From contig JAEZUY010000029.1 of the NCBI GenBank assembly GCA_023420895.1, forward strand, positions 62,001-126,000: a DNA stretch of 64,000 bases. The letters are read 5' to 3'. The position numbers and the translations under genes were made by a program. The DNA comes from Bacillota bacterium (GTDB lineage Bacteria; Bacillota; Clostridia; Tissierellales; Gottschalkiaceae). Under the pieces are notes generated by a model that was not told the DNA's origin, did not search any database, and was given only the letters and a program-made list of their open reading frames with translations. How positions within the stretch are numbered: the first letter of the stretch is position 1; each line of letters begins with the position of its first letter. Shown here piece by piece: positions 1 to 8,977 of the stretch.

Positions 1-63
1 TGAGAGATATTTCTCAGGCCGCAGTCTTTTTTTATATATTCAGTCCGAATTTTTTATTGTCTA
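1..63. other. Window edge, no gene
   Basis: Downstream flank of the minus-strand nucleoside kinase. A small inverted repeat (TGAGA/TTCTCA, positions 1-16) is followed by a T-run at 27-33. It could be the tail of a terminator for a plus-strand gene outside the window, but the context is cut off and nothing firmer can be said. Confidence 0.3.
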
Positions 64-1737
64 TTAGAAGAAAGATCCTCCAATGAACTCTCTCATTATT
101 GAATTCTGAGGAACGAATGTGTCGTCAGCCGATTTGAAGAATCTCAGAAACTTGAGTATTCTTCTTGCATCTGCATAGGCAGGACTCGTTCTTGGAATCT
201 GTCTCAGAAGCGGTTCCGCATATTTCTTGAGAACGTGTATTTCATAAACGAGACTCGAGTTGAACATAATATCGGCTTCTTCCTGATAAGGGAATATATT
301 CTGTTCTTCGCCGGCTCTTACAGAAGGCCAGTTTACAAGAGTTTCCTCAGGAGCCATTCCTCTGTGGCTGTTGTCTCTTATCATTCTTCTCAGAGTTCTT
401 ATATCTGAAACGTAGACACTGCTGTGTTTATCCAGATTTATATGAGTCAGAGCTGAAACGTATATCTTGTATTTATGCTCCTTAGGTATTGAAGGCGTCA
501 TAGCCTCATTCAGTCCGTGTATACCTTCAACTATAAGCACCGACTTGTCGGTCATCTTATATTTCTTTCCGGTAAGCTCTCTTTCGCCCGTAATGAAGTT
601 GAATTTCACAAGATCTATTTCTTCACCGTTCAGAAGCATTGAAAGATGAGTGTTCAGAAGCTGAACATCGACCGCTTCGAGAGATTCAAAATCATATTCG
701 CCGTCAGGTTTTTTAGGTGTGTGCTCTCTGTCTACGAAATAATCGTCTGCAGAGATGCTCTTAGGTTCAAGTCCGAGAACTCTCAGCTGAATAGAGAGTC
801 TGTTTGCAAAAGTGGTCTTTCCTGATGAGCTCGGTCCTGCAATCAGTATCAGTTTTGTATTGTCTATATCTTCAAGAATAGAATCTGCTATCTTGGATAT
901 TTTCTTTTCATGCAGTCCTTCAGCAACAAGGAACATATCTCTTCTAGCTTCAACTGATGACGACAGTATGTCGTTTATATCTCCGACATTTGAAAGTCCG
1001 AGTATATGAGCCCATTCTTTAGTTTCTTCAAATGCGGCTCTCAGTTTCGGTATATCTCTGAATGAAGATATTTTCGATATTTCTTTCTTTTCAGGAAGGA
1101 ATATAAGAAATCCTTCTTCAAAGAAACTCACATCGAATGATTTAAGATATCCCATCGAAGGAACTAGAGGACCGTACAGATAATCATAGATATTTGCGCA
1201 TTTATAAAGACTGACATATTCTTCATCAGCATGCCTCATAAGAGAAGTTTTATCAGGCATATTGTAGGATGTGAATATATTGTTCGCAACTGATTTCAGA
1301 ACCTTTATCTTTTCTATAGGGAGGTCCTGTTCTACGATTGATTTCATTTTCTGTTTCAGAATCTCGACATCTTCTTCAGTCGTTTCTCTTCCTAAGTATA
1401 ATTTTCCGTATATTTCATTGTTTATAGAGTGTTCTATTACTACATCGACATTATCGAATGCATGAGTTGCAGCGATAACTGCAAGATAATTCATACTTCT
1501 CGCATATATCGAATATCCTATTCTGTCGAGAACGTGTATGAGCTTAACTTTGGAGTCTGAATATATCGGTGTGAACAGCTCTACGGCTTTTCCGTTTATT
1601 ATAGCCGCTATAACATAATTATCACCGTCTCTGGATTTCACCTCTTCATCTAGAGCATCTATAAGTCTCGTTCCTATAGGAACTTCCTTAACTTTCCCGT
1701 CTGAAAAAGTCACCTTGACTAACGCTTTCATATTCAT
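64..1737 (-). CDS. Nucleoside (uridine-like) kinase with N-terminal TGS domain
   Basis: 557 aa. Residues 1-70 look like a TGS-type beta-grasp domain. Residues ~75-270 resemble the threonyl-tRNA synthetase second additional domain region, with a HxxxH-like element (HAFDNVDVVIEH). The C-terminal half is a P-loop kinase of the uridine kinase/phosphoribulokinase superfamily, with Walker A GPSSSGKTT at 301-309 and the SADDYF and VEGIHGLNE motifs seen in uridine kinases. The predicted reaction is ATP-dependent phosphorylation of a nucleoside in the cytosol; the substrate is not decidable from sequence. The ATG at 1737 is supported by AAAGGGG about 8 nt upstream. It is divergent from the Crp/Fnr gene. 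The domain order is well known in Firmicutes, and the length fits that family. Confidence 0.85.
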   Translation of the reverse strand: MNMKALVKVTFSDGKVKEVPIGTRLIDALDEEVKSRDGDNYVIAAIINGKAVELFTPIYSDSKVKLIHVLDRIGYSIYARSMNYLAVIAATHAFDNVDVVIEHSINNEIYGKLYLGRETTEEDVEILKQKMKSIVEQDLPIEKIKVLKSVANNIFTSYNMPDKTSLMRHADEEYVSLYKCANIYDYLYGPLVPSMGYLKSFDVSFFEEGFLIFLPEKKEISKISSFRDIPKLRAAFEETKEWAHILGLSNVGDINDILSSSVEARRDMFLVAEGLHEKKISKIADSILEDIDNTKLILIAGPSSSGKTTFANRLSIQLRVLGLEPKSISADDYFVDREHTPKKPDGEYDFESLEAVDVQLLNTHLSMLLNGEEIDLVKFNFITGERELTGKKYKMTDKSVLIVEGIHGLNEAMTPSIPKEHKYKIYVSALTHINLDKHSSVYVSDIRTLRRMIRDNSHRGMAPEETLVNWPSVRAGEEQNIFPYQEEADIMFNSSLVYEIHVLKKYAEPLLRQIPRTSPAYADARRILKFLRFFKSADDTFVPQNSIMREFIGGSFF

Positions 1738-1864
1738 AAAAATAACCCCTTTCTAAAAGTACATCTATCTATATATACCCTTTTGTGTTATTCTTAAATT
1801 AATAGTACATTTTTTTAACATTAAAAACCGTATTTTATTTTAAAATTGAGGCAATTTGGGGTGA

Positions 1865-2572
1865 ATGAGGTTGAATTATAAAAAAAATTTAGAGAGAGAG
1901 GATCTGAATTTAGAAAAATTCGGTTTGTTTAGAGGTATATCAGAAGAATCGCTTAGCACTTTCAATGAAAATATTGAGGTTAGAAAGTACAGAAAAGGGA
2001 CTCTTCTTTCTGCAGAAAATAAAAAAGCTGAACACCTCTACATAGTTTTAGAAGGTCTGGTTAAGCTTTTTAAACAGCTTGAGGACAGAAGTGAGGTAAT
2101 TATCCATATAAAAGGAAAAAATGATATTGCGGGAAATCCGGGTTTTATAGAGGACGAATGTGCTCATCTGTCTGCAAAGGCTGTCACAGATATTAAAGTG
2201 GCAATGATTCCTGCAGATATTTTAATGAGTATTATAAAAAAAGATCCGGTTTTTGCACAGAACACTGTGGAACAGATGTGCAGAAGACTGATAGCCGCAG
2301 AAGAAAAAATCAAAGAGCTTTCGTCTGAAGACTCTTACAGCAGAGTGGCCAAAGAGCTTCTTAAATTTGAGGATTATTACAAGATGGAGCTCGAAAACGG
2401 AACAGTTTTCAATCTTGGAATAAGCAGATCAGAATTTGCAAGCATAGTCGGAATAAGCAGAGAGATGGTCAGCAGAATTCTTTCGAGCTTTGCTGAATCT
2501 GGAATAATTTCAGTTTCTGGAAAGAATATAAGACTTCTCGACAGAGAAAAGCTTGAATCATGGGTATTATAA
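1865..2572 (+). CDS. Crp/Fnr-family transcriptional regulator
   Basis: 235 aa. The N-terminal cyclic-nucleotide-binding-type beta barrel spans about residues 20-130 and contains a typical GLVKLFK strand. A dimerisation helix and a C-terminal winged HTH follow (about 160-230; SRSEFASIVGISREMVSRIL is the recognition region). No Fnr-type N-terminal cysteine cluster is present, so oxygen sensing by an Fe-S cluster is unlikely. GGGGTGA at 1858-1864 is too close to the ATG at 1865; TTG at 1871 is better spaced and may be the real start (two codons shorter). It lies 38 nt upstream of ornithine carbamoyltransferase, an arrangement reminiscent of ArcR-type regulators of arginine catabolism. That link is inference. 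Confidence 0.85.
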   Translation: MRLNYKKNLEREDLNLEKFGLFRGISEESLSTFNENIEVRKYRKGTLLSAENKKAEHLYIVLEGLVKLFKQLEDRSEVIIHIKGKNDIAGNPGFIEDECAHLSAKAVTDIKVAMIPADILMSIIKKDPVFAQNTVEQMCRRLIAAEEKIKELSSEDSYSRVAKELLKFEDYYKMELENGTVFNLGISRSEFASIVGISREMVSRILSSFAESGIISVSGKNIRLLDREKLESWVL

Positions 2573-2610
2573 AATAATGTAATTATTTAATGAAAGGAAT
2601 GAAAAGACAT

Positions 2611-3603
2611 ATGATAAATTTAAAAGGAAGAAGTTTTCTTAAGCTTCTTGATTTCAGTACAGATGAAATAACATATATGATAGATTTGGCAGAAAGCCTT
2701 AAAAAGCTTAAATATGCCGGAATAAAGCCTAGAAATCTTGAAGGAAAGAATGTAGCGCTTATATTTGAAAAACCTTCTACAAGAACTAGATGTTCTTTTG
2801 CAGTTGCAGCTGCAGATGAAGGAGCTCATCCTGAATATCTTGGAAAAGGCGATATTCAGCTTGGGAAAAAAGAATCTGTAAAAGACACTGCAAGAGTTCT
2901 TGGAAGAATGTTCGACGGAATAGAATTCAGAGGCTTTTCGCATGAAACTGTTGAAGAGCTTGCAGAATACTCAGGAGTGCCGGTTTGGAACGGTCTTACT
3001 GACAAATTCCATCCGACTCAGATACTTGCAGACTTCCTTACTATAAGAGAGCATAAAGGATATCTTAAAGGCATAAAATTCGTTTATGTCGGAGACGGAA
3101 GAAACAATATGGCGAATTCTCTTATGATAGGAGCCGCTAAATTCGGAATGGATTTCAGAATCGCAGCGCCTGAATCTCTTTTCCCGGAAAAAGAGCTTGT
3201 AGAAGAAGCAGAAAAAATCTGTAAAGAAACTGGCGGAAAGCTGACTTTCAGTGAATCGATAGATCAGGCTGTAAGCGGAGCTGACGTAGTTTACACAGAT
3301 GTATGGGTTTCTATGGGAGAAGAAGATATGTATGAAGAGAGAATAAATCTTCTCAAAAAATATCAGGTTAATTCTGATATGATGGCTAAAGCTGATAAAA
3401 ATGCCATATTCATGCACTGCCTTCCAGCTTTCCACGATCTTGGAACTGAAGTAATGCTGGATATAAAAGAGCAGTACGGAATGGAAGAGCTTGAGGTTAC
3501 AGATGAAGTTTTTGAAGGAGAGCAGTCTGTTGTATTCGATGAAGCTGAAAACAGAATGCACACTATAAAAGCAATCATGGTTGCAACACTTGGAAATCAG
3601 TAA
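2611..3603 (+). CDS. argF: Ornithine carbamoyltransferase
   Basis: About 330 aa, matching the family length. It converts ornithine plus carbamoyl phosphate to citrulline, or the reverse in the arginine deiminase pathway. The carbamoyl-phosphate loop ([11 protein letters not shown]), the FHPTQ segment and the ornithine-binding [10 protein letters not shown] motif are all intact. The ATG at 2611 gives the family-typical start [15 protein letters not shown] with AAAGGA about 12 nt upstream; the same frame extends back to ATGs at 2590 and 2599 without a good SD. No arginine deiminase, carbamate kinase or other arg gene lies nearby, so anabolic (argF) versus catabolic (arcB) use cannot be settled. 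The Crp/Fnr-type neighbour favours catabolic control. Confidence 0.93.
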   Translation: MINLKGRSFLKLLDFSTDEITYMIDLAESLKKLKYAGIKPRNLEGKNVALIFEKPSTRTRCSFAVAAADEGAHPEYLGKGDIQLGKKESVKDTARVLGRMFDGIEFRGFSHETVEELAEYSGVPVWNGLTDKFHPTQILADFLTIREHKGYLKGIKFVYVGDGRNNMANSLMIGAAKFGMDFRIAAPESLFPEKELVEEAEKICKETGGKLTFSESIDQAVSGADVVYTDVWVSMGEEDMYEERINLLKKYQVNSDMMAKADKNAIFMHCLPAFHDLGTEVMLDIKEQYGMEELEVTDEVFEGEQSVVFDEAENRMHTIKAIMVATLGNQ

Positions 3604-3616
3604 TAATTTTATATAT

Positions 3617-3638
3617 GGCCGCTTTTAGGCGGCCTTTT
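3617..3638 (+). terminator. Intrinsic terminator after argF
   Basis: GGCCGC (3617-3622), loop TTTTAG, GCGGCC (3629-3634), then TTTT. It ends only 8 nt before the TTG start of comEC, leaving no room for a promoter between them. Confidence 0.8.
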
Positions 3639-3646
3639 AACCATTT

Positions 3647-6160
3647 TTGAAAGCGGTGATATATTTCAAGAGACCATTTTTAAAAATTTTCATTTTTATA
3701 TTCATTTCAATTTATATATTCGATTCAGTTTTAGCTGAATTTAAAATTTTTACCGATAAAAGAATTATTATATGGATATTGAGATTTTCAATCATAATAT
3801 TTTCATTTTTATTCTCGCAAATTAAAATCAGTTTGGATATTTCAAATTCTCCAGGAAGAAATTCATTTTTTATTCTTTCTATTTTAGTCATTTTTCTCCT
3901 GACAGGTCTGAATTTTAAAATAAGCACTTCATCTTCAAAATTATCAGAAGAATATTTAAAAGGCAGAGAGACGGCAGTTAAAAATACAGGGACTTCAGAA
4001 CATTTTAAAGCTGAAATTGAAGAAGTATTTACAATAACTGAGAAAAAAGAAGGAGATTACGGCATATCTTATGAAGCGGAATCCGATAAATACAGAGAAA
4101 AAACTTTACTGAGAATCAATAACGGACCGGAGTTTAAAAAAGGCGATATAGTCAAAGTTAAAGGAAAAATCAGATATCCCGGCAGAAGAAGAAATCCGAA
4201 AGTCTTCGACTACAGAAATTATCTAAAATCTAAAAAGATATTCACCATTACGGATGCAGATTATTCAGAATTTATAAGAGAGAGCGGCAGAAGAGATCTC
4301 GAGTCGGAAGAGAAATTCAGAGATTTAGCCGATTCTGCACTGAGCCTCATAAAAGACGAAAGAAACGCAAATTTCATGAAATCTGTAATTACAGGGGACA
4401 GCTCTTTCATAGAGAAAGAGGAGCTCGAAAAAATAAGCAGTTCTGGACTGAGTCATGCAATAGCAGTTTCCGGATTTCACACAGGACTGCTGTTTACGGC
4501 AGTTTCAGCTGTTTTAACCGGTCTGTTAAGGTTCAGAAGACGTATTTCAGCCATCATATCGCTTATGGCAGTCCTGATATACATAAATCTGATAGGAATG
4601 CCTGTTTCAGCCCTCAGAGCCTTTCTGATGATTCTGGCACTGAACATCGGGATTATTATGGAGAGGAGAACAGACAGCATGAATATTCTGGGATTTACAG
4701 GTTTCACAATGCTGGTATTCAGTCCAGAACTTTTTTACAGTCTGAGCTTTATTCTGAGTTTTTCAGGAGTCATGTCTATCTATATATTCTCTGAGAAAAT
4801 GTCTGAAATATTCACAGAAAAAATGGGACTGAGCACAGTGCTGGGTATAATGGCGGGAACTCTCCCAATATCTGCATCTTATTTCAATTCGGTTTCTGTG
4901 AGCCATGTTTTTTCAAATGTTTTCGGTCTGCTTCCTTTTGCGGCGGCATTCTATTTTTCAGCAGCAGGAATAGCCGTATTTCCTCTATTTCCAGAAATTT
5001 CGGAGATGATTTTTTCAGTATCAGATTTTCTTCTGACAGTTATGCATAGACTTATAGACTTCTTCTATATAGAGGCTTTAGAAGTTAAAAGCTTAAATCT
5101 GACTGAACTGATAACAGTCTATTTTCTGATTTTCACATTTATATTTTCAGACTTCTATGTAAAAATTCCTGAACTGTTCAGAAGATTTTTCTTCAGATTT
5201 CTAATTTTTTCATCAGTATTTTCTATGCTTATGAGCATTTCTCCGTTTAGGGATAAAAATGCCTATGTGAAATTCATAGATATAGGACAGGGAAATTCTG
5301 CACTGATTTCATCGGAAGGAAGAAATTTTCTTTTCGATACGGGAGAAGAGAATGTCACAGAATATCTTCTCAAAAACGGCTATACAGATATAGAAGGACT
5401 TTTCATATCTCATTTCGATTCAGACCATGCAGGCGATGCGGCTGAAATAGTCAAAAGATTAAATGTGAAAAAAGTATATATGAGCCATTTTCCGGAAGAG
5501 AATAAATGCGCTTCAGAGTTAAGAAAAGAAGCGGAGAAGAGAGATACAGAACTCATTAAAATTGAGAAAATTTCAAAAATTCAGAAAGGCGGACTTGGTC
5601 TCATTTTAATTCCTCCAGACAGAAAACTTCTAAATGAAGAAAATGAGAATGAAAAATCACTTTTCATAATTGCAGAAGTGAACGGGAGAAGAATAATATT
5701 TCCCGGAGATACTGAAGAAAAAGCTGAGAAATATTTTTCCGGTATGAATATTCCTAAAGCCGATATAATAAACGTTCCTCATCATGGGAGTGCAACATCC
5801 TCTTCTGAAAAACTTTTAGACAGAGTCAGACCTGAGACTGCAGTGATACAGTGTGGAGTGTCAAACAGATATTCTCATCCTTCAGAAGAAGTTCTTAAGA
5901 GATATAAAGAGAGGGGGACCGAAATACTGAGAAACGATTTGGAAGGAATGATAGAGATAGTCATAGATTCAGACGGAAAAACTGATAAATACTTTTTCTT
6001 GAGAAACGGCCTGGAAGAAAAGCTTAAAAAGAGAAAATATGCTTTAATCAGCGCAGCTTCAGCTTTTGCAGCATTCTTCCTTATAATATATTTCTGGAGG
6101 GAAAATCTTTCTGAAAATTTGAAAATCCAGAATTTCCAGAATTCAGGAGAAAGATTATGA
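3647..6160 (+). CDS. comEC: ComEC/Rec2-type DNA uptake channel
   Basis: 837 aa polytopic membrane protein. After N-terminal hydrophobic segments comes a soluble DUF4131-like OB region (about 100-200). The competence membrane domain follows (about 240-500, with SGLSHAIAVSGFHTG). A metallo-beta-lactamase domain begins near residue 535 and keeps SHFDSDHAGDA, FPGDTE and NVPHHGS. In the family it forms the inner-membrane pore for single-stranded DNA, and the beta-lactamase-like domain is thought to act as a nuclease. The protein carries one more hydrophobic stretch after that domain (about 792-812). The start is uncertain: TTG 3647 and GTG 3656 are in frame and neither has a clean SD. No comEA is present. 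It is followed by holA, as in many Firmicutes. Confidence 0.9.
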   Translation: MKAVIYFKRPFLKIFIFIFISIYIFDSVLAEFKIFTDKRIIIWILRFSIIIFSFLFSQIKISLDISNSPGRNSFFILSILVIFLLTGLNFKISTSSSKLSEEYLKGRETAVKNTGTSEHFKAEIEEVFTITEKKEGDYGISYEAESDKYREKTLLRINNGPEFKKGDIVKVKGKIRYPGRRRNPKVFDYRNYLKSKKIFTITDADYSEFIRESGRRDLESEEKFRDLADSALSLIKDERNANFMKSVITGDSSFIEKEELEKISSSGLSHAIAVSGFHTGLLFTAVSAVLTGLLRFRRRISAIISLMAVLIYINLIGMPVSALRAFLMILALNIGIIMERRTDSMNILGFTGFTMLVFSPELFYSLSFILSFSGVMSIYIFSEKMSEIFTEKMGLSTVLGIMAGTLPISASYFNSVSVSHVFSNVFGLLPFAAAFYFSAAGIAVFPLFPEISEMIFSVSDFLLTVMHRLIDFFYIEALEVKSLNLTELITVYFLIFTFIFSDFYVKIPELFRRFFFRFLIFSSVFSMLMSISPFRDKNAYVKFIDIGQGNSALISSEGRNFLFDTGEENVTEYLLKNGYTDIEGLFISHFDSDHAGDAAEIVKRLNVKKVYMSHFPEENKCASELRKEAEKRDTELIKIEKISKIQKGGLGLILIPPDRKLLNEENENEKSLFIIAEVNGRRIIFPGDTEEKAEKYFSGMNIPKADIINVPHHGSATSSSEKLLDRVRPETAVIQCGVSNRYSHPSEEVLKRYKERGTEILRNDLEGMIEIVIDSDGKTDKYFFLRNGLEEKLKKRKYALISAASAFAAFFLIIYFWRENLSENLKIQNFQNSGERL

Positions 6161-6238
6161 ATTCTTAGAATCTCAGATATTGTGATATAATTATCTCTGT
6201 AAAAAGTGTAAAGAAATTCGGAATATGGAGAGAATGAA

Positions 6239-7276
6239 ATGAATTACAGAGACTATTTAAATCAGCTCAGAGCTCCTCATCCTGTATATCTCTTTTACGG
6301 AACGGAGAAATTTCTAATAAACTTTCTGATAGAAGAGACTAAGAAGAAGTTTGTAAATCCGGGATTTGAGAGCATGAACTATATATATATGGATGGACAG
6401 AAAGTGAATTTCAGCGATATAGAAAATGCAAATGAAACTCTTCCGTTTATGGCAGAAAAAAAGGTAGTAATAGTTGAAGACTACAGCGTTCTTATGAAAA
6501 AAAGCAGAGAAGACGATGAAGCGGAAGAAAGAATGACTGAATATATAAAAAATCCGAATACATCGAGCATTCTGATTTTTCTTCTGAATACTGACAAGAT
6601 AGACGGCAGAAGAAAAATATTCAAGGCGCTGAAGAAACACGCTCAGGTGATTGAACTCAATAAGCTTACAGGAAATGAACTTTCAGGATGGATAGAAAAG
6701 CATCTCAGAGAGAAAGGAAAGAAGATAAGCAGAAGCGGAGTGGAGAAAATAATAGAATATACCGGATATTTTGACAATGAAGGAGATACAGATCTTCTAA
6801 GTCTCAAAAATGAAATAAAGAAGCTCGCGGACTACACAGGAGACAGAGACACAGTTACATCTGAAGATATAGAAGCGGTTATAACTAAATCGCTTCAGAG
6901 CAGTATATTCAATTTAGTGGACGCCATTGCCGACAAGAATCTTTCTAAATCGGTGAGAAATCTTGAAAATATGCTTGAATCGGGAGGAGTCGTCCCAGTG
7001 ATTCTTCATATGATAGCGAGACAGTTCAGAATGATTTATTCCGTAAAGCTCTATATTAACAGAGGATATACCCAGGGAGCTGTCAGAGATAAAATGAATA
7101 TAAGATATGATTTCATAATGAATAAACTCGTAAAACAGTCGAGAAACTTTTCGGTTGAAAGTCTTGAAAAGGCGATTAAAGACTGCGCAGATTTAGATCT
7201 TGAAATGAAGACGGGAAAAATAGAAGAGAGACTGGGACTCGAAAAGCTGATAATAAAAATTGAAAATTACAGATAG
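6239..7276 (+). CDS. holA: DNA polymerase III delta subunit
   Basis: 345 aa, family-typical. It is the clamp-loader delta subunit that opens the sliding clamp. The N-terminal PVYLFYGTEKFLI segment, the degenerate AAA+ region (VVIVEDYS) and the C-terminal helical collar with NLVDAI are visible. As expected for delta, the Walker A is not functional. ATG 6239 follows GGAGAG. An extended -10 (TGATATAAT near 6182-6190) lies in the comEC-holA gap, so it may have its own promoter. It converges on rpsT across a bidirectional terminator, the usual holA/rpsT neighbourhood in Firmicutes. Confidence 0.92.
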   Translation: MNYRDYLNQLRAPHPVYLFYGTEKFLINFLIEETKKKFVNPGFESMNYIYMDGQKVNFSDIENANETLPFMAEKKVVIVEDYSVLMKKSREDDEAEERMTEYIKNPNTSSILIFLLNTDKIDGRRKIFKALKKHAQVIELNKLTGNELSGWIEKHLREKGKKISRSGVEKIIEYTGYFDNEGDTDLLSLKNEIKKLADYTGDRDTVTSEDIEAVITKSLQSSIFNLVDAIADKNLSKSVRNLENMLESGGVVPVILHMIARQFRMIYSVKLYINRGYTQGAVRDKMNIRYDFIMNKLVKQSRNFSVESLEKAIKDCADLDLEMKTGKIEERLGLEKLIIKIENYR

Positions 7277-7294
7277 TCTAAAATAGACAATAAA

Positions 7295-7322
7295 AAAAGA
7301 CCTCAATTCCAAAGAGGTCTTT
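7295..7322. terminator. Bidirectional terminator between holA and rpsT
   Basis: AAAAGACCTC (7295-7304) pairs with GAGGTCTTT (7314-7322). A-rich and T-rich flanks let it serve both convergent genes. Confidence 0.85.
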
Positions 7323-7325
7323 ATA

Positions 7326-7589
7326 TTACATAGCGTCATTAAGTTTTTTAGTTAGACGACTGATTTTTCTTGATGCGTTTTTCTTGTGTATAGTGTTGCT
7401 AGCTCCAGCTTGTGAAAGTTTTTTCTCAACTATTTTCAGCATAGCTTTTGCTTCTTCTATATCATTGTTTTCTAGAGCAGCTTCGAATTTATTTATATAT
7501 GTTTTTATAGCTGTTTTTTTAGATTTATTGAATCCTGTTTTGTTTTCTATAACTTTGATTCTTTTTTCTGCCGATTTAATATTTGCCAT
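7326..7589 (-). CDS. rpsT: 30S ribosomal protein S20
   Basis: 87 aa, highly basic and helical. It has the S20 signature MANIKSAEKRIKVIENKT and the C-terminal KKNASRKISRLTKKLN. It is a primary binding protein of 16S rRNA in the small subunit. A good SD (GGGAGGTGAG on the minus strand) precedes the ATG. It is monocistronic, read toward holA and ended by the shared bidirectional terminator. Confidence 0.97.
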   Translation of the reverse strand: MANIKSAEKRIKVIENKTGFNKSKKTAIKTYINKFEAALENNDIEEAKAMLKIVEKKLSQAGASNTIHKKNASRKISRLTKKLNDAM

Positions 7590-7683
7590 TAAATCTCACC
7601 TCCCATGTGCAATTAACAAAATTCATTTTATCATGAAGTCGTTATAAAATCAAGAAAAATGAGCAATAAATTCAGATAAATAA

Positions 7684-7712
7684 TTGAAGTTTCGAAGATT
7701 ATATTATATAAT
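7684..7712 (+). promoter_or_regulatory. Promoter of lepB
   Basis: -35 TTGAAG (7684-7689), 17-bp spacer, -10 TATAAT (7707-7712). The predicted start near 7719 gives a leader of about 68 nt. Confidence 0.7.
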
Positions 7713-7746
7713 ATCGAGGTAATAATAAAACACGGCATATATACTG

Positions 7747-7786
7747 AAAGGCGGTGAGTCTGCCTGGATGCCCGGCAGATGAATGA
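7747..7786 (+). promoter_or_regulatory. lepB leader: SD, hairpin, then start codon
   Basis: The SD AAAGGCGGTGA (7747-7757) is about 30 nt from the ATG at 7787. Between them is a hairpin of TCTGCC (7759-7764) and GGCAGA (7774-7779). Folding brings the SD to a normal distance from the start. A 10-codon in-frame mini-ORF (GTG 7754) ends with TGA at 7784-7786, immediately before the ATG. A similar layout precedes the PBP gene. Confidence 0.5.
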
Positions 7787-8332
7787 ATGAGCGCAGATAA
7801 AAAATCAGCAAAAGACAGTGCAGTTGAATGGATTAAGAGCATAGTTATCGCTCTTGCTATAGCTTTTTTCATAAAGACATTCCTTTTCAACAGCACATTG
7901 GTTAAAGGGTCGTCTATGCAGCCGACACTGCATGAAAACGACAGAATTTTTGTAAATAAGATAATATACAGAATAAATGAGCCTGAAAGAGGAGATATAA
8001 TAACTCTTCATGCGCCGGACAGAGAAAACACCGAATATATAAAAAGAGTAATAGGTGTTCCGGGAGATGAAGTGGAAATAACGGACGGAAAAGTCATAGT
8101 CAACGGAAAAGTTCTTGAAGAGCCTTATACAGCTCCGGGAGCGTATACTAATACTTATGACAAAAATAAATGGAAAGTTCCTGAAGGAAAAATTTTCGTA
8201 TTAGGAGACAATAGAGAGCCGGGAGCGAGCAAAGACAGCAGAAGTCTCGGACTCATAGAAGAATCTTCTGTAGTCGGAAGAGCAGGACTGAGATATTATC
8301 CGTTCAGCAGAATAGAAGAACTTGCAGATTAA
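7787..8332 (+). CDS. lepB: Type I signal peptidase
   Basis: 181 aa, the size of short Gram-positive SipS-type enzymes. One N-terminal membrane anchor (about residues 15-33) is followed by the catalytic Ser in KGSSMQPT and the general-base Lys in EYIKRVIG; the GDNR box is also present. It cleaves signal peptides of exported preproteins on the outer face of the membrane. Three overlapping ATGs (7779, 7783, 7787) occur in ATGAATGAATGA; only the one at 7787 is in frame. It is followed by a terminator-like hairpin and then the DUF218 gene. Confidence 0.95.
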   Translation: MSADKKSAKDSAVEWIKSIVIALAIAFFIKTFLFNSTLVKGSSMQPTLHENDRIFVNKIIYRINEPERGDIITLHAPDRENTEYIKRVIGVPGDEVEITDGKVIVNGKVLEEPYTAPGAYTNTYDKNKWKVPEGKIFVLGDNREPGASKDSRSLGLIEESSVVGRAGLRYYPFSRIEELAD

Positions 8333-8348
8333 TATATAAAATACATTG

Positions 8349-8378
8349 CAGTCTGGGCGTCAGTTCAGGCTGTTTTTT
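8349..8378 (+). terminator. Intrinsic terminator after lepB
   Basis: CAGTCTG (8349-8355) pairs with CAGGCTG (8366-8372, one G-U), followed by TTTTTT. The T-run abuts the SD (GAGGTGAT) of the next gene. Confidence 0.75.
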
Positions 8379-8391
8379 ATGAGGTGATTGA

Positions 8392-8952
8392 ATGCTTTAT
8401 TTAAAAAAGACGATTGCAGTAATTTTAATAGTATTCATACTTTTAGAAATAATAGTCATATCGGGAAATTTTTCAAGACCGTGGAAAAATGCGGATTATA
8501 TAGTAGTTCTGGGAGCTAAACTGCATGGAAAAGAACCGTCTGAATCTCTCAGAAACAGACTGGATGCGGCGCTTAAATACAGCAGAGACAATGAGAAAAC
8601 TAAAATAATAGTTTCAGGAGGGCAGGGAGCAGATGAAGAGATTCCGGAATCTCATGCTATGAAGAACTATCTTTTAGAAAACGGAATAGAAGAGGATAGA
8701 ATACTCGTTGAGGATAAATCGACATCTACTCTTGAAAATCTCAAGTTTTCGGATGAACTTTACGGTCTTAAAGACAGAAAAGTTCTGATAGTTACACAGG
8801 GATACCATATTTTCAGATCGAAAATGATAGCAGGAAGACTCGGAATAAAAGCTAAGGGGCTGCCGGCAAAAACTCCTGGGCATACGGTTGTAAAAATGTA
8901 TCTGAGAGAAGCGGGCGCGCTCGTGAAATCATTCATAGTGGACAGACCTTAA
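8392..8952 (+). CDS. YdcF/SanA-like DUF218 protein
   Basis: 186 aa. One N-terminal hydrophobic helix (about residues 5-25) anchors a DUF218 domain. Its typical elements are VVLGAKLHGKEPSESLRNR, IIVSGGQG, E-x-S-T-T-like EDKSTSTLENL and VTQGYHIFRS. Members are linked to envelope integrity and vancomycin resistance (SanA), but the reaction is not established. The start at 8392 has GAGGTGAT seven nt upstream. It lies 13 nt after the lepB terminator. Confidence 0.8.
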   Translation: MLYLKKTIAVILIVFILLEIIVISGNFSRPWKNADYIVVLGAKLHGKEPSESLRNRLDAALKYSRDNEKTKIIVSGGQGADEEIPESHAMKNYLLENGIEEDRILVEDKSTSTLENLKFSDELYGLKDRKVLIVTQGYHIFRSKMIAGRLGIKAKGLPAKTPGHTVVKMYLREAGALVKSFIVDRP

Positions 8953-8970
8953 TTCTGTCTGCTTTTTTTA
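8943..8970 (+). terminator. Terminator overlapping the end of the DUF218 gene
   Basis: CAGAC (8943-8947) pairs with GTCTG (8957-8961) followed by CTTTTTTT. The left arm is coding sequence and the TAA lies in the loop. Confidence 0.7.
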
Positions 8971-8977
8971 TACTGTA

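Noticed and set aside
1738..1864. Fnr-type operator (TTGAT-N4-ATCAA) in the divergent promoter region
   Set aside because: No such site or convincing inverted repeat could be found.
2971..3561. Long antisense open frame opposite argF
   Set aside because: It has no SD, a low-complexity Phe/Ser/Tyr-rich product and lies fully opposite a conserved gene; it is a by-product of codon bias. The same applies to other long minus-strand frames over dnaK, prmA and phoH.
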